DNA from: Gilliamella sp. wkB112
Lineage (GTDB): Bacteria; Pseudomonadota; Gammaproteobacteria; Enterobacterales; Orbaceae
Direction of reading: 5' to 3'
NCBI RefSeq assembly: GCF_001690685.1
Contig: NZ_LZGL01000009.1
Location: 434,001 to 498,000 of the forward strand
DNA length: 64,000 nucleotides
Below are positions 49,914-59,949 of the stretch, piece after piece (the stretch's first letter is position 1; each line of letters begins with the position of its first letter). A model generated the notes under the pieces. The model did not search any database. It was given only the letters and a program-made list of their open reading frames with translations, and had not been told where the DNA came from. The position numbers were made by a program, and so were the translations under genes.

Positions 49914-50217
49914 AACTACATCCTAGCGGTTCACCAATGAGATTAGAACTACTCACCAATAAAAAATAATATAACTTTCATTTAATGTTTTAGTATTCAT
50001 TATATTTTAAGTTAACACCTTAATTTGATTTTACTAATCAATAATGTTTAAAAAATTTACAGTTAAATCAGAGTTACTAATTATAATCGTTTTCTGGCTT
50101 TATAATAGTATGATCGATAGATATAATCTATTTAACCAAATATGAATATCTGCTTTTTTTTCTATAAAAGTTAAGTATAGTAATTATATTTATTAAATAA
50201 ACAATTAGAGGTGATGA
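49914..50217. other. Divergent intergenic region, yggN-like / grxA
   Basis: About 300 AT-rich bases should hold both promoters. TATAAT-type hexamers are frequent, for example near 50100, but none is clearly best. An AGAGGTGATG ribosome-binding site directly precedes grxA. No gene or repeat was seen. Confidence 0.5.
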
Positions 50218-50484
50218 ATGTATACTGTAATTTTTGGGCGATCTGGCTGTCCTTATTGTGCCCGAGCAAAAGAATTAGCCGAAAAATTATCCCAAGAACG
50301 TGATGATTTTTCCTATCGTTATGTAGATATTAATGCCGAAGGTATTACTAAAGAGGATCTATCCAAAAGTGTGGGGAAAACTGTAGAAACTGTGCCACAA
50401 ATTTTCATTGACGAAAAACCAATTGGCGGATGTACTGACTTTGAAGCCTATGCCAAGGAACATTTAGGCCTTTATAAAGACTAG
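50218..50484 (+). CDS. grxA: Glutaredoxin 1
   Basis: GrxA reduces disulfides, including that of ribonucleotide reductase, with glutathione. It has 88 residues (E. coli 85). The active site CPYC is at 11-14, the glutathione-binding TVPQIFID near 61-68, and GGCTDFEAYAKEHLGL follows. ATG follows AGAGGTG. A strong terminator lies just downstream. Confidence 0.96.
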   Translation: MYTVIFGRSGCPYCARAKELAEKLSQERDDFSYRYVDINAEGITKEDLSKSVGKTVETVPQIFIDEKPIGGCTDFEAYAKEHLGLYKD

Positions 50485-50513
50485 GCCTAATTACTAATTT
50501 AGTTGTATACCTT

Positions 50514-50545
50514 AAATATGCCACCACACAGTGGCATATTTTTTA
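50514..50545 (+). terminator. Terminator between grxA and tsaB
   Basis: AATATGCCAC (50515-50524) pairs with GTGGCATATT (50531-50540), followed by TTTTT. It can also fold on the minus strand near the tsaB stop. Confidence 0.85.
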
Positions 50546-50562
50546 TACGAATATATGGTTAG

Positions 50563-51243
50563 TTACCGACCGGGTAGTTTTTTCCAAGTTACTTCATTAC
50601 GCAAATAAGTTGGTTCTACATCTTCGACAGAGATTATTTGATTATTTTGCCATTTATGATTTGCAATCATGACAAGATCTTGTGCTTGAGGTAATAAAAT
50701 ATCACTTTGCTGGATATTTGTAAGCATATTGGGATAAGTTTGCCAACCAGTTCCTGCACTATAGTAATTTATGGAAACTTGTTTAACTTGTTCCACTATC
50801 CTTTCGGGAGCAATGACACATTCTGGAATGACCGCCTGCCATTGATTGTTAACCAACTGATATTGACCAAGATAAACTTCATTCATTCTGGCATCAATTG
50901 CAGCTACTACACTATTTGCCTGTTGAGTACGGTAAACTCCTTGAGCCAAGGTCATTAATGTTGATACGCCTATCATCGGTTTATCAACTCCTAAGGCTAA
51001 GCCTTGAGCAACACCAATACCAATCCGAACGCCTGTGAAGCTACCTGGGCCTTGCCCAAAGGCAATTGCATCAACTTGGGAAAGAGCACAATTTGATTGT
51101 CTCAATATTTTGTCAATCATTGGTAAAATCTGTTGCGTATGATCACGAACGGATATAATAAAATCATGAGTGATCTCATTACGATATAATAAAGCGACTG
51201 AACAAGCTTCAGTCGAGGTATCAATGGCTAAAATAGTACTCAT
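50563..51243 (-). CDS. tsaB: tRNA N6-threonylcarbamoyladenosine synthesis protein TsaB
   Basis: TsaB is a scaffold for TsaD/TsaE in the formation of t6A37 in ANN-decoding tRNAs. It has 226 residues (E. coli 231). The ASKHA-fold start ILAIDTSTEACSVAL and the FGQGPGSFTGVRIGIGVAQG stretch near 63-82 are diagnostic. It follows yoaA by about 31 bases; yoaA and tsaB are also linked in E. coli. Cytoplasmic; essential in most bacteria. Confidence 0.96.
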   Translation of the reverse strand: MSTILAIDTSTEACSVALLYRNEITHDFIISVRDHTQQILPMIDKILRQSNCALSQVDAIAFGQGPGSFTGVRIGIGVAQGLALGVDKPMIGVSTLMTLAQGVYRTQQANSVVAAIDARMNEVYLGQYQLVNNQWQAVIPECVIAPERIVEQVKQVSINYYSAGTGWQTYPNMLTNIQQSDILLPQAQDLVMIANHKWQNNQIISVEDVEPTYLRNEVTWKKLPGR

Positions 51244-51274
51244 CGTTTTTCCAGAAATGTTTAACTTATGTAGA

Positions 51275-53179
51275 TTATTTTTTAGTTAATAAAAAATTAA
51301 TTACGTTATTTATATCTCGCGTTCTTGGTGAAGGCGGTAAGCTATTAATAAATGTTGCCCCATAAGATCTCATAACTAAACGATTATCACAAATAATAAC
51401 TGCACCACGATCATTATGGTGACGGATTAATCTTCCAACACCTTGCTTTAAGGTAATAACAGCCTCGGGTAATTGTACCTCATTAAATGGATCTCCACCT
51501 TGCATTTGACAATCTTCCATACGAGCTTTAATTAAAGGATCATCAGGCGAAGTAAATGGTAATTTATCTATAATAACACATGATAAGGTATCCCCTCTGA
51601 CATCAATCCCTTCCCAAAAACTACTGGTAGCAATTAATAAAGCATTACCATTGTGAATGAATTGTTCTAATAATTTAACTTTACTAGTTTCACCCTGCAC
51701 TAAAACTAATAATTTAGTCACTTCTCGAAATTGTTTTGCCAAAGCATTCATCATGGCATACGAAGTACATAAAAAGAAACAACGCCCATTATTAGCTTCG
51801 ATAACAGGTAACAAAATATTAACCAGTTTTTCGGCATTACCTTGTTCATTAGGGGAAGGAATATAACGCGGAACACACATGATGGTTTGATGCACGTAAT
51901 CAAATGGGCTTTCTAATATAAGCGATTCTGCGTTAGTTAGTCCCAAACGTTTAGTAAAATAATCAAGCTGATTATCGACTGATAACGTAGCGGAAGTAAA
52001 GATCCAACTACCTTTACGTTCATTTAATAACTCAGTAAATTTTTCAGCCACTGATAAAGGTGTTAGTGCAAAAACAAAATAATTATAAGAGCTTTCATAC
52101 CAATAGCTAAAACCAGGAACTTGAGTGTCAGTCAATCTTTTCAGCAATAAGTTATATTGATTAACTCTTTCAAAACAATTATCTAATGTTGTTGAACGAC
52201 CTACCGCCAGTAATAAAACTTCCTGACAAAAATTTAAAGCATCAAAAAGGAAAGATAGCTCTTGTTTTACTGTCGGTTGCTTAAATAAATTACGTAAATT
52301 CCCTTTGGCATTTTGTTGATTAATTGCAAGTCTTAAATCTTGAGTACATTTTTGCAATTTATCTGCACATTGTTGTAACTGTGACATGTCTTTAACCTCA
52401 GTACGGTAACTGAGATTAATTTCTTTAGCTAGGTCAAATAGTTGGCGACTAGTTAACTGTTGACCGAAATAATGACAAGCTAAATCCGGAAGTTGGTGTG
52501 CTTCATCAAAAATCATCACTTCTGCTTTAGGAATTAGCTCACCAAACCCGGTATCTTTAACTACCACATCAGCTAAAAACAAATGATGATTTACCACCAC
52601 AATATCAGCATTTAATGCGCGTTTACGGGCTTTAACTACATAACAATCATTATAATGTTTACACTCACTACCGAGACAATTATCGTTGGTGCTAGTTAAT
52701 ATTGGCCAAATTGTATTATCTTCAGTTACAGTAGTACATTTGCTAATATCACCATCCTTAGTTTTGATTGACCAGCTTTTAACTCGAACTAAATCGACTC
52801 GTAAATCTTTATCAAGATCACCTGCGGCAGCATATTGATGATGTAATCTTTCTAAACATAGGTAGTTAGCACGCCCTTTAAGCAGAGAAACTTTGCCAGT
52901 GTAATTTAGTGCTTTTTTTATAATTGGTAGATCTTTACTAAAGAGTTGTTCTTGAAGATTTTTAGAACCAGTTGAAATAATAACTTTTTTATCACTACGT
53001 AATGCAGGTACTAAATATGCAAACGTTTTACCCGTACCTGTTCCGGCTTCAACAACTAGTGATTGTTGTTTTTTTATTGACTCAGAAACTTTACTTGCCA
53101 TGTTCCGTTGTGGTTCTCTAGCCACAAATCCATCGATCGTTTGAGCCAGTAAACCATTGTCAGCAAAATCATCAATCAC
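51275..53179 (-). CDS. yoaA: DinG-family ATP-dependent helicase YoaA
   Basis: This XPD-like 5'-3' helicase works with HolC in E. coli at damaged forks. It has 634 residues (E. coli 636). Walker A is AGTGTGKTFAYL near 44-55. The four iron-sulfur cysteines are in NYLCLERL near 110 and NCLGSECKHYNDC near 165-177. DEAH is in IFDEAHQLPDLA near 225, and motif VI is QGVGRLIRHHNDRG near 595. Position before tsaB favours YoaA over DinG. Confidence 0.93.
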   Translation of the reverse strand: MIDDFADNGLLAQTIDGFVAREPQRNMASKVSESIKKQQSLVVEAGTGTGKTFAYLVPALRSDKKVIISTGSKNLQEQLFSKDLPIIKKALNYTGKVSLLKGRANYLCLERLHHQYAAAGDLDKDLRVDLVRVKSWSIKTKDGDISKCTTVTEDNTIWPILTSTNDNCLGSECKHYNDCYVVKARKRALNADIVVVNHHLFLADVVVKDTGFGELIPKAEVMIFDEAHQLPDLACHYFGQQLTSRQLFDLAKEINLSYRTEVKDMSQLQQCADKLQKCTQDLRLAINQQNAKGNLRNLFKQPTVKQELSFLFDALNFCQEVLLLAVGRSTTLDNCFERVNQYNLLLKRLTDTQVPGFSYWYESSYNYFVFALTPLSVAEKFTELLNERKGSWIFTSATLSVDNQLDYFTKRLGLTNAESLILESPFDYVHQTIMCVPRYIPSPNEQGNAEKLVNILLPVIEANNGRCFFLCTSYAMMNALAKQFREVTKLLVLVQGETSKVKLLEQFIHNGNALLIATSSFWEGIDVRGDTLSCVIIDKLPFTSPDDPLIKARMEDCQMQGGDPFNEVQLPEAVITLKQGVGRLIRHHNDRGAVIICDNRLVMRSYGATFINSLPPSPRTRDINNVINFLLTKK

Positions 53180-53450
53180 TTAAAAAGTACCTAGTTAACC
53201 AAGAATAAGTTAGCAAAATCGATTAAAAATAGAAAATCTAATTACGACATTATACAGCATTATAAATACATAAATCCTGTATATTGAATGGGGATAGCAT
53301 CTTACACCAGAATTGAACAACTCACAAATTATGTAATTCACATTTCTTAATGTAGTTATAGTGATTTCTGAGTATAAATATAGAAAAAATAATTAATTTA
53401 TAGTTAATTAAAGATCCACTTAGTATTACCTAAAATCACTTTAACAATTC

Positions 53451-54425
53451 TTATTTGATAAATTTAGTTTTTAAATAAATCATGTATTGTATTACTGCTG
53501 ATAAGTATTTTTTTTCTTTAAACATTAATTTTGAATAAGCGCGAATTGATGAAGTTTTTTTATTATTATATAAAGGTAAAATATCATTTTTCCATGAAGA
53601 TTTAGCTAAATAAAAATCATATAACTTTGATTTATAAGGTTGATGCCATGGTTTATTTTTAGTGATGTAGTGGATCAATATAGTATCCTCAGGTAAATTA
53701 GAGTCTTCATTTCCATAAAGTGATAACCCTAATAAATTATTATACTTTCTATCTAATATTTTTCTTTGGTTACCCACAACAATATTTAATACATCTTGAT
53801 CTGGATAATTAAACTTCTCTCCACTATTAAGTAATTGCAAAGTTTTTGAGGTAACATCTATTTGACACCAAAGGTTGATATTAATTAACATAACTCCAGA
53901 ATTAAAATAGGTTCCTTTGACTATACCATATTTACTACATTGAGACTCCTGCATATAAGGCTCATCAGCCACTGCAGCAACTACAATATTATCTAATGGA
54001 ATGTCAAGAAGATTGTCTAAATGTTTGAGGCAAAGTGTATCACTATCGATATATAGCAATCTTTCCGTAATATTTTTTAAAACAATTGGAGCTATCAATC
54101 TTACACAAGCTGCTATTGGAAATTGTTCGGTATTTTTATGATCAACTTGAAATTTATCATTAATAATATATTCTGTTATTGCTATGTTCTCAGCTGAAAT
54201 TAAAGTAAACTTTTGTCTATTCTCTTCAGAAATATTATGTGTAAATAAATGAAAATGGATTTGATGATTTTTATTATTTTCAATAATAGAAATTATATCT
54301 ACTCCGGCCGGTAAGGCATAATTATTATCAAAACAAAATAAAATATGTAAAACTTGTTTACTATTTACAAAATCATAGTTCAATAGTTTATTTCTTTTAT
54401 TAATAAATTTATCAACATCAATCAA
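53451..54425 (-). CDS. GT8 lipopolysaccharide glycosyltransferase (1)
   Basis: This cytoplasmic retaining glycosyltransferase of 324 residues resembles WaaJ/WaaO/RfaI, which add glucose or galactose to the LPS core. FCFDNNYALPAGVDI begins the donor site. The metal-binding DxD is LYIDSDTLCL near 120. NSGVMLININLW and YPDQDVLNIV follow. The C-terminal region has the usual HYITKNKPWHQP and a basic helical end (SKLMFKEKKYLSAVIQYMIY). It lies 10 bases after the next GT8 gene, in an operon. The exact sugar is unknown. Confidence 0.85.
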   Translation of the reverse strand: MIDVDKFINKRNKLLNYDFVNSKQVLHILFCFDNNYALPAGVDIISIIENNKNHQIHFHLFTHNISEENRQKFTLISAENIAITEYIINDKFQVDHKNTEQFPIAACVRLIAPIVLKNITERLLYIDSDTLCLKHLDNLLDIPLDNIVVAAVADEPYMQESQCSKYGIVKGTYFNSGVMLININLWCQIDVTSKTLQLLNSGEKFNYPDQDVLNIVVGNQRKILDRKYNNLLGLSLYGNEDSNLPEDTILIHYITKNKPWHQPYKSKLYDFYLAKSSWKNDILPLYNNKKTSSIRAYSKLMFKEKKYLSAVIQYMIYLKTKFIK

Positions 54426-54435
54426 AATATATTCC

Positions 54436-55413
54436 TTAACGCTTTTTAAATAATTTATGTTTTAAATAAAGCAAATAATATTTAAATGCAGAAACATATT
54501 TGTGCTGGCTTACTAATAGTTTTGCATATCGCCTTGTCGTAGAAGGTGCATTTTCGTTAGCTAATAATAATTTATCATTTGCCCATGGTGAAGAAGCTAT
54601 GTATTGCCGGTAAGTTGGAGTTAGATATAACTTATACCATGGTTTATTACCTGTGACATAATGGATAATTACTGCATCTTGATCAATCCGAAGATCCTCA
54701 TTACCAGCAACAGTAAGCGAGGTAAGATTATTAAAACATCTAGGTAAAAATACTGTTTTACCTTGCATTAAAATATTAAGAACATCTTGATCTGCAAATT
54801 TATATACTTCACCACTATTAATCATAGCGAATGCTTTATCGGTCAGATTGTTTTTAACCCACATATCTGTGTTAATATATATCATACCTGCATTAAAATA
54901 TTCACCATAAGGTATACCACATGCAGCACATTGTTTTTCTTGTGTCTTGTCAACATCTGGAACCACTGCTGAATATTTATTATCTAAATTAATCTTAATT
55001 AACCCATTAAGATTATTAGTACATAAAACATCACAATCTAAATATAAAACCCGTGAAGTAACTTTATTTAAAAGTTGTGGAACAATAAACCGTAAACAAG
55101 TAGATGCTGAAACATGTAAAACTAGAGTGTCAGGATTAATCGAAAAATCTTCACTAATCTCATAACAAATAATTGTTATATTATTTTTATTTAATTCATT
55201 AAAACGCTCAATTTTCGCATTTGAAACTTTATTAGCAAATAAATGGAAAACTAGATTTTTATCTGGATTATTGATAATTACAGAAGATATAGCAATACCA
55301 GCTGGCATTGCATAATTATCATCAAAACACAAAGCAATATGCAAAGTTGATTGCGATGTAACTGAATTCTCAAATATTGTTGATATTTGACTTATAAAAA
55401 TATTTTCTTGCAT
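54436..55413 (-). CDS. GT8 lipopolysaccharide glycosyltransferase (2)
   Basis: This is a WaaJ/WaaO-type GT8 enzyme of 325 residues, with CFDDNYAMPAGIAISSV near 28-44, DxD in LYLDCDVLCTN near 120, FNAGMIYINTDMW, FADQDVLNIL, and HYVTGNKPWYK near 250. The C-terminal basic module (AKLLVSQHKYVSAFKYYLLY) suits binding to the membrane or LPS. It forms an operon with GT8 (1). It shares a 24-base identical block with GT8 (4). Donor and acceptor are not predictable. Confidence 0.85.
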   Translation of the reverse strand: MQENIFISQISTIFENSVTSQSTLHIALCFDDNYAMPAGIAISSVIINNPDKNLVFHLFANKVSNAKIERFNELNKNNITIICYEISEDFSINPDTLVLHVSASTCLRFIVPQLLNKVTSRVLYLDCDVLCTNNLNGLIKINLDNKYSAVVPDVDKTQEKQCAACGIPYGEYFNAGMIYINTDMWVKNNLTDKAFAMINSGEVYKFADQDVLNILMQGKTVFLPRCFNNLTSLTVAGNEDLRIDQDAVIIHYVTGNKPWYKLYLTPTYRQYIASSPWANDKLLLANENAPSTTRRYAKLLVSQHKYVSAFKYYLLYLKHKLFKKR

Positions 55414-55552
55414 ATAAAATGTTTAATAATGGTTTGAAATCTAGATATATTGTAACATATATAAAATTAAACAAAGAACTAATAAACAATTTTAAGTTGA
55501 CATATCTACTAGCAAATGACTAAATATTAAGGATAGATCTTTAAGAGCATTA

Positions 55553-56512
55553 ATGATGAACAAGAATATTATTAACATAGCATATTGTACTGATTCCAAT
55601 TATTTGGAACATGTAGGTGTATCTATTATCTCTATTATTTTAAATAACATGCATAATAATATTCATTTTCATGTTTTTTTATATGATGTTTCTTTTGAAG
55701 AACAACAAAAATTACAGAAAATAAGTTCATCTATAACTATTTATTCAATTCCACCAGAAGAACTAAATAAATATGAAGATACTCAAAATAATAAAATAAA
55801 ACATATTAATCGATCCATGTATATCCGCTTATCTGTACCTCGATTATTGTACCAAAAAATAGACAATTTTATTTATCTAGACGCCGATATGCTATGTTTT
55901 GCTGACATTTCACCAATTTTGAATGTAAATATAAATTCTGTTATTTGTGCGGTATCTCCCGACTCTTTAAATAATAATAATATATTAAAAAATCAGGAGA
56001 GACTCGAATTAACCACACAAAATTATTTTAATTCAGGTTTTTTATACATAAATATCAACAATTGGATGAGTTTTGATACTGAAAATAAAGTCAATCAAAT
56101 ATTATTGAATTCGCAATATTCAGAAAAGTTGATATATCCAGATCAAGATGCACTAAATATCATTCTACAGAATAAAGTCTCGTTTATTGATAATAAATGG
56201 AATTATCTATTCACTTGGATGGATGACAAACAAAAGCAGAACTTTTTCTACAATAAAACAATTTTGCCATATATTATTCATTTTACTGGTGCAAGAAAAA
56301 TATGGTATCAAGAACATAAAGGATTGGCTCAAGATATTTATTGTTTCTATAAACATTTTACTCCGTGGGCAACAACACCTCTGGCTAGTTATAAAACTAA
56401 AATGCGTATAAGTGACTATCGGATCTATGCAAAAAGCTATTTTCAAAAAGGTAAAATTATTAATGCAGCTAGAAACTATATTATTTATTTGACTAAAAAA
56501 TTAAAAAGATAA
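55553..56512 (+). CDS. GT8 lipopolysaccharide glycosyltransferase (3), more divergent
   Basis: This 319-residue GT8 enzyme is the least similar of the cluster. It has NIAYCTDSNYLEHVGVSIIS at the start rather than the DDNYAMPAG form, DxD in IYLDADMLCFAD near 105, FNSGFLYININNW, YPDQDALNII, and HFTGARKIWYQ near 240. It still has the LPS-type C-terminal helix pair. Transcribed alone on the + strand. It starts at an ATGATG with little ribosome-binding sequence, so the first codon is uncertain. Confidence 0.83.
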   Translation: MMNKNIINIAYCTDSNYLEHVGVSIISIILNNMHNNIHFHVFLYDVSFEEQQKLQKISSSITIYSIPPEELNKYEDTQNNKIKHINRSMYIRLSVPRLLYQKIDNFIYLDADMLCFADISPILNVNINSVICAVSPDSLNNNNILKNQERLELTTQNYFNSGFLYININNWMSFDTENKVNQILLNSQYSEKLIYPDQDALNIILQNKVSFIDNKWNYLFTWMDDKQKQNFFYNKTILPYIIHFTGARKIWYQEHKGLAQDIYCFYKHFTPWATTPLASYKTKMRISDYRIYAKSYFQKGKIINAARNYIIYLTKKLKR

Positions 56513-56708
56513 TAAATAGGTTCGAAGTGAACATATTAGCTAACATACATAAATTTTAATGATAACTAATATAAGTTCATTAATATTAAACTTCTAAAGT
56601 TAGTAAATTTATAGCTCAGCTTTATTTTTGATCTTGTTTGTAAGTCAAAAACCTATAATTGTAACTTGTCCATTGTTAGAATAATCTTATTCTAAATTTA
56701 ATTTATAC

Positions 56709-57674
56709 TTAATTAGAATTTCGTATATATAAATAATAAAATTTTAAAGCCGTTCCTACTTTACCTCTTTTCAAACAATATTTAGCATAATGACGAAGCC
56801 ATGATCTTTTTAAGGTAATAGGTTGATTTGAATTCTTCCATGGTGATAATGATAAATATTTTTTGAACAAGTGAGAATCAAATGTTTGATACCAAGGTTT
56901 ATGTCCAGTAACATAATGTAACAACACAGTATAAGGGGCTATTTCTTTTTCTTCTTTACAAGAAGTTGTAATATGGATTTTGGTATTATATTTAATCGGT
57001 AACAAACGTGTATTATTTTCTAGTAAAATATTTAAAACATCTTGATCTGCAAAACGATAAACTTTTCCATTATTTATTGTGTTCATACAAAGTTCGGTAA
57101 TATTGTTCTTAACCCATTTTTTAACATTTATAAGTAATACTCCAGCATTAAAATAATTTTTATAATTAATTGTATAAAGATCTTTTATTAAACTTTGCAT
57201 TCCATCATCATCTGGAATAACACCTGCAATATTATCTCCAAGCTCAGTATCATATAATGAATTAATAGGATTTAGACATAAGATATCACTATCTATATAC
57301 AATAGTTTATCCGTCTTATTCTTTAATATATCGGGTATAATAAACCGAACACATGACATTGCTGACAAATAGCCTAACACCAGCGTATCACAATTGATTT
57401 GGAAATTATCATTTATGTAATATAAATTTACAGAAACTATATCATTTGCTAACTCTTTTATCTTTGCTAAGTTATTTTCAGATAACTTATCAACAAAAAG
57501 ATGAAAACATAAACAAATATCAGAATTATGATAAATTAATGAAGAAATAGTAACTCCTGCAGGCATTGCATAATTATCATCAAAAGCTAGCGCTATATGC
57601 ACTAATTCAGATGATTCCGCAGCATCTTTTGACAGAATTTCCATTCTACTTATATAATTTTTCGAATCAAACAT
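56709..57674 (-). CDS. GT8 lipopolysaccharide glycosyltransferase (4)
   Basis: This 321-residue GT8 enzyme has AFDDNYAMPAGVTISSLI near 30, DxD in LYIDSDILCLN near 125, FNAGVLLINVKKW, FADQDVLNILLE, and HYVTGHKPWYQ. The C-terminus (LRHYAKYCLKRGKVGTALKF) is the LPS GT8 module. It is closest in style to GT8 (2) and (5). It is on the minus strand between two + strand genes, an alternating arrangement that allows inversion between paralogues. Confidence 0.85.
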   Translation of the reverse strand: MFDSKNYISRMEILSKDAAESSELVHIALAFDDNYAMPAGVTISSLIYHNSDICLCFHLFVDKLSENNLAKIKELANDIVSVNLYYINDNFQINCDTLVLGYLSAMSCVRFIIPDILKNKTDKLLYIDSDILCLNPINSLYDTELGDNIAGVIPDDDGMQSLIKDLYTINYKNYFNAGVLLINVKKWVKNNITELCMNTINNGKVYRFADQDVLNILLENNTRLLPIKYNTKIHITTSCKEEKEIAPYTVLLHYVTGHKPWYQTFDSHLFKKYLSLSPWKNSNQPITLKRSWLRHYAKYCLKRGKVGTALKFYYLYIRNSN

Positions 57675-57819
57675 ATAACGTATCTTTGTGGTAATTTTAT
57701 TTAAATTGTAAAGAAAATATTTTTTATGTAAAAATAAAATAATATAAATATAAATCTATTGTTAGATTATTTAGATTGCATGTATACTAAATTACAATAA
57801 AAAAATCAAATGGAACATT

Positions 57820-58755
57820 ATGTTATCATACAAAATTTATAAACAAATGATAAAAATAATAACCTTCCCTATTTTTATCACCCCTTTGCGGAAAAAAATA
57901 AAAAATTATTTAAAACTGAACGTTTTTAATATGCCATACCGGAGACAAAAAGCGTTTTATAATTATGTCAAAAAATATTGTGATGATTCTGTTGTAACAA
58001 GCAATATATCTACACATATTGATCCAGAAAAATTACCAATCTGGCAAATTTGGTTTCAAGGTCAGGATTTAGCGCCCGATATTGTTAAACTATGTTTCAA
58101 AAGTATTGATAAGTATGCCAATGGTCGCAAAATAATAAGGTTAACGGAGCAAGATATCCATCAATTTATTGAATTACCAGATTATGTCTTAGAAAAATAT
58201 AACAAAGGGATCATCACACCAGCACATTTATCTGATATTATCAGGGTATGTTTATTAGCAAAATATGGTGGGACATGGATAGATGCAACAGTTCTTTTGA
58301 GCAATTTTATTCCGACTTCTATCATAAACTCTCAATTTTTCGCGTTCCACATTACCCCAAAAAGCACTTGGTTTGATTGCCATGATTATCTAACTTCAGC
58401 TAGTTGGTTTTTACACTCTCAACCTAATAATAACCTGATGTGTAGTGTAAGAAATGCACTTTTTAAATACTGGAAAAACGAAAATAGTATTGTTGATTAT
58501 TTCCTTATTTATTTTATATTTAAATGTTTGGTTGATCAACATACTAAACTGGCAAATGAATGGAATTCTACAGTCAATATCAATGAAGAGGCAACACATC
58601 AAATGCAATTATTTTTTAATAGTTCATTTAACTCAAAGAAACTAGAGCAAATAAAAGAAAATTCTTCTATACATAAATTGACCTATCATTATAAAACTAT
58701 AATAGATGATTCTTTGCTAGATATATTTTTTAAAAAAAATAATTTATTTTATTAA
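57820..58755 (+). CDS. Capsular-polysaccharide-type glycosyltransferase (GT32-like)
   Basis: This 311-residue protein matches the capsular polysaccharide synthesis/glycosyltransferase DXD family. LPIWQIWFQGQDLAPDIVKL near 69-88 and AKYGGTWIDATVLL near 147-160 are the family motifs, the second containing the metal-binding region. A basic N-terminus suggests membrane association. It probably adds a sugar to the same LPS/LOS chain. Reading frame is intact and 67 bases before the next GT8 gene in the same direction, so they may be one transcript. Confidence 0.8.
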   Translation: MLSYKIYKQMIKIITFPIFITPLRKKIKNYLKLNVFNMPYRRQKAFYNYVKKYCDDSVVTSNISTHIDPEKLPIWQIWFQGQDLAPDIVKLCFKSIDKYANGRKIIRLTEQDIHQFIELPDYVLEKYNKGIITPAHLSDIIRVCLLAKYGGTWIDATVLLSNFIPTSIINSQFFAFHITPKSTWFDCHDYLTSASWFLHSQPNNNLMCSVRNALFKYWKNENSIVDYFLIYFIFKCLVDQHTKLANEWNSTVNINEEATHQMQLFFNSSFNSKKLEQIKENSSIHKLTYHYKTIIDDSLLDIFFKKNNLFY

Positions 58756-58822
58756 TATGCTTTTAATTTTATAAATATAAACTTTTCAGTGTATAATATA
58801 GTTTTTTATATTCATTTACTTT

Positions 58823-59803
58823 ATGTTTAATTCTCAAAATTTCATTAAAACAAAAAACACCATTGTTAAAGCATCTAGTGAACATAAATCTATTCTACAT
58901 ATTGCGTTAGGTTTTGATAATAATTATGCAATGCCAGCAGGTATTGCTATGTTATCAGTTATACAAAATACCTTTAATTACAATTTACATTTTCATTTAT
59001 TTATTGATCAAGTATCAGATTCGAATATTGAAAAATTCAAAAAATTAGTAACGACTAAAAATGTTACTATTACACTTTATTATATAAATAATGATTTCGT
59101 AATTAACCCCAAAACATTAGTATTACATATAACAACAGTATCAACATGTATTCGTTTTATAATACCAGAAATACTAGCATCAATAACAGATAAATTAATT
59201 TACCTCGATAGTGATGTAATATGCTTACAGTCTTTAGCAGCATTAGCTGAGTATAACATTGATAACTATATTGCTGGCGTTATACCTGATACTAAAGATA
59301 TGCAAAACGAAATTAGAACGATGTATAATATAGATTCATCTCAATATTTCAATGCGGGAGTTTTATTAATTAATACAAAAAAATGGAATGAATTTCATAT
59401 TTCAGAACAAGCATTTAATCTAATAAATAATGGTAATATTTATAAATATGCAGATCAGGATGTGCTCAATATTTTATTTGAACACAAAACTTATCCACTA
59501 CCTATAAAATATAATACTAAAATAAAAATATCTACTGATGCCCATCAGGAAAAAAGCATTAAATCATATACTGTAATATTGCACTATATATCGCAAAATA
59601 AACCTTGGTATAAAGTATATCGTTCTAAAATCTTTAAACAATATTTCAAAGATTCACCTTGGAAAAATGATCCACAGCCTTTAAGCGATAACAGCTCATC
59701 AATAAGAAATTATGCAAAATATTTAGCTCGATTGCATAAGTATAAAGCAGCTTTTTATTATTATCTGGTATATTTAAAATATAAATTATATCTGAAAAAA
59801 TAA
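58823..59803 (+). CDS. GT8 lipopolysaccharide glycosyltransferase (5)
   Basis: This 326-residue GT8 enzyme has ALGFDNNYAMPAGIAMLSV near 28-46, DxD in IYLDSDVICLQ near 125, FNAGVLLINTKKW, YADQDVLNILFE and HYISQNKPWYK. The C-terminal basic helix (AKYLARLHKYKAAFYYYLVY) is conserved with the others. The N-terminal coding DNA is nearly identical, in opposite orientation, to GT8 (2) and (4). Function: addition of a hexose to the LPS core, specificity unknown. Confidence 0.85.
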   Translation: MFNSQNFIKTKNTIVKASSEHKSILHIALGFDNNYAMPAGIAMLSVIQNTFNYNLHFHLFIDQVSDSNIEKFKKLVTTKNVTITLYYINNDFVINPKTLVLHITTVSTCIRFIIPEILASITDKLIYLDSDVICLQSLAALAEYNIDNYIAGVIPDTKDMQNEIRTMYNIDSSQYFNAGVLLINTKKWNEFHISEQAFNLINNGNIYKYADQDVLNILFEHKTYPLPIKYNTKIKISTDAHQEKSIKSYTVILHYISQNKPWYKVYRSKIFKQYFKDSPWKNDPQPLSDNSSSIRNYAKYLARLHKYKAAFYYYLVYLKYKLYLKK

Positions 59804-59949
59804 TTTGGTCACTTTGCAAGTGAATTAATAACAAAAATTCAAATATAACTTTTTATTAGACTATTATAATTAGATAAAAATATGGTTTAATAACCATTCT
59901 GCTTTTTATATATTGCTAATAACTAGCTAATAATCATAATATTTTCATT

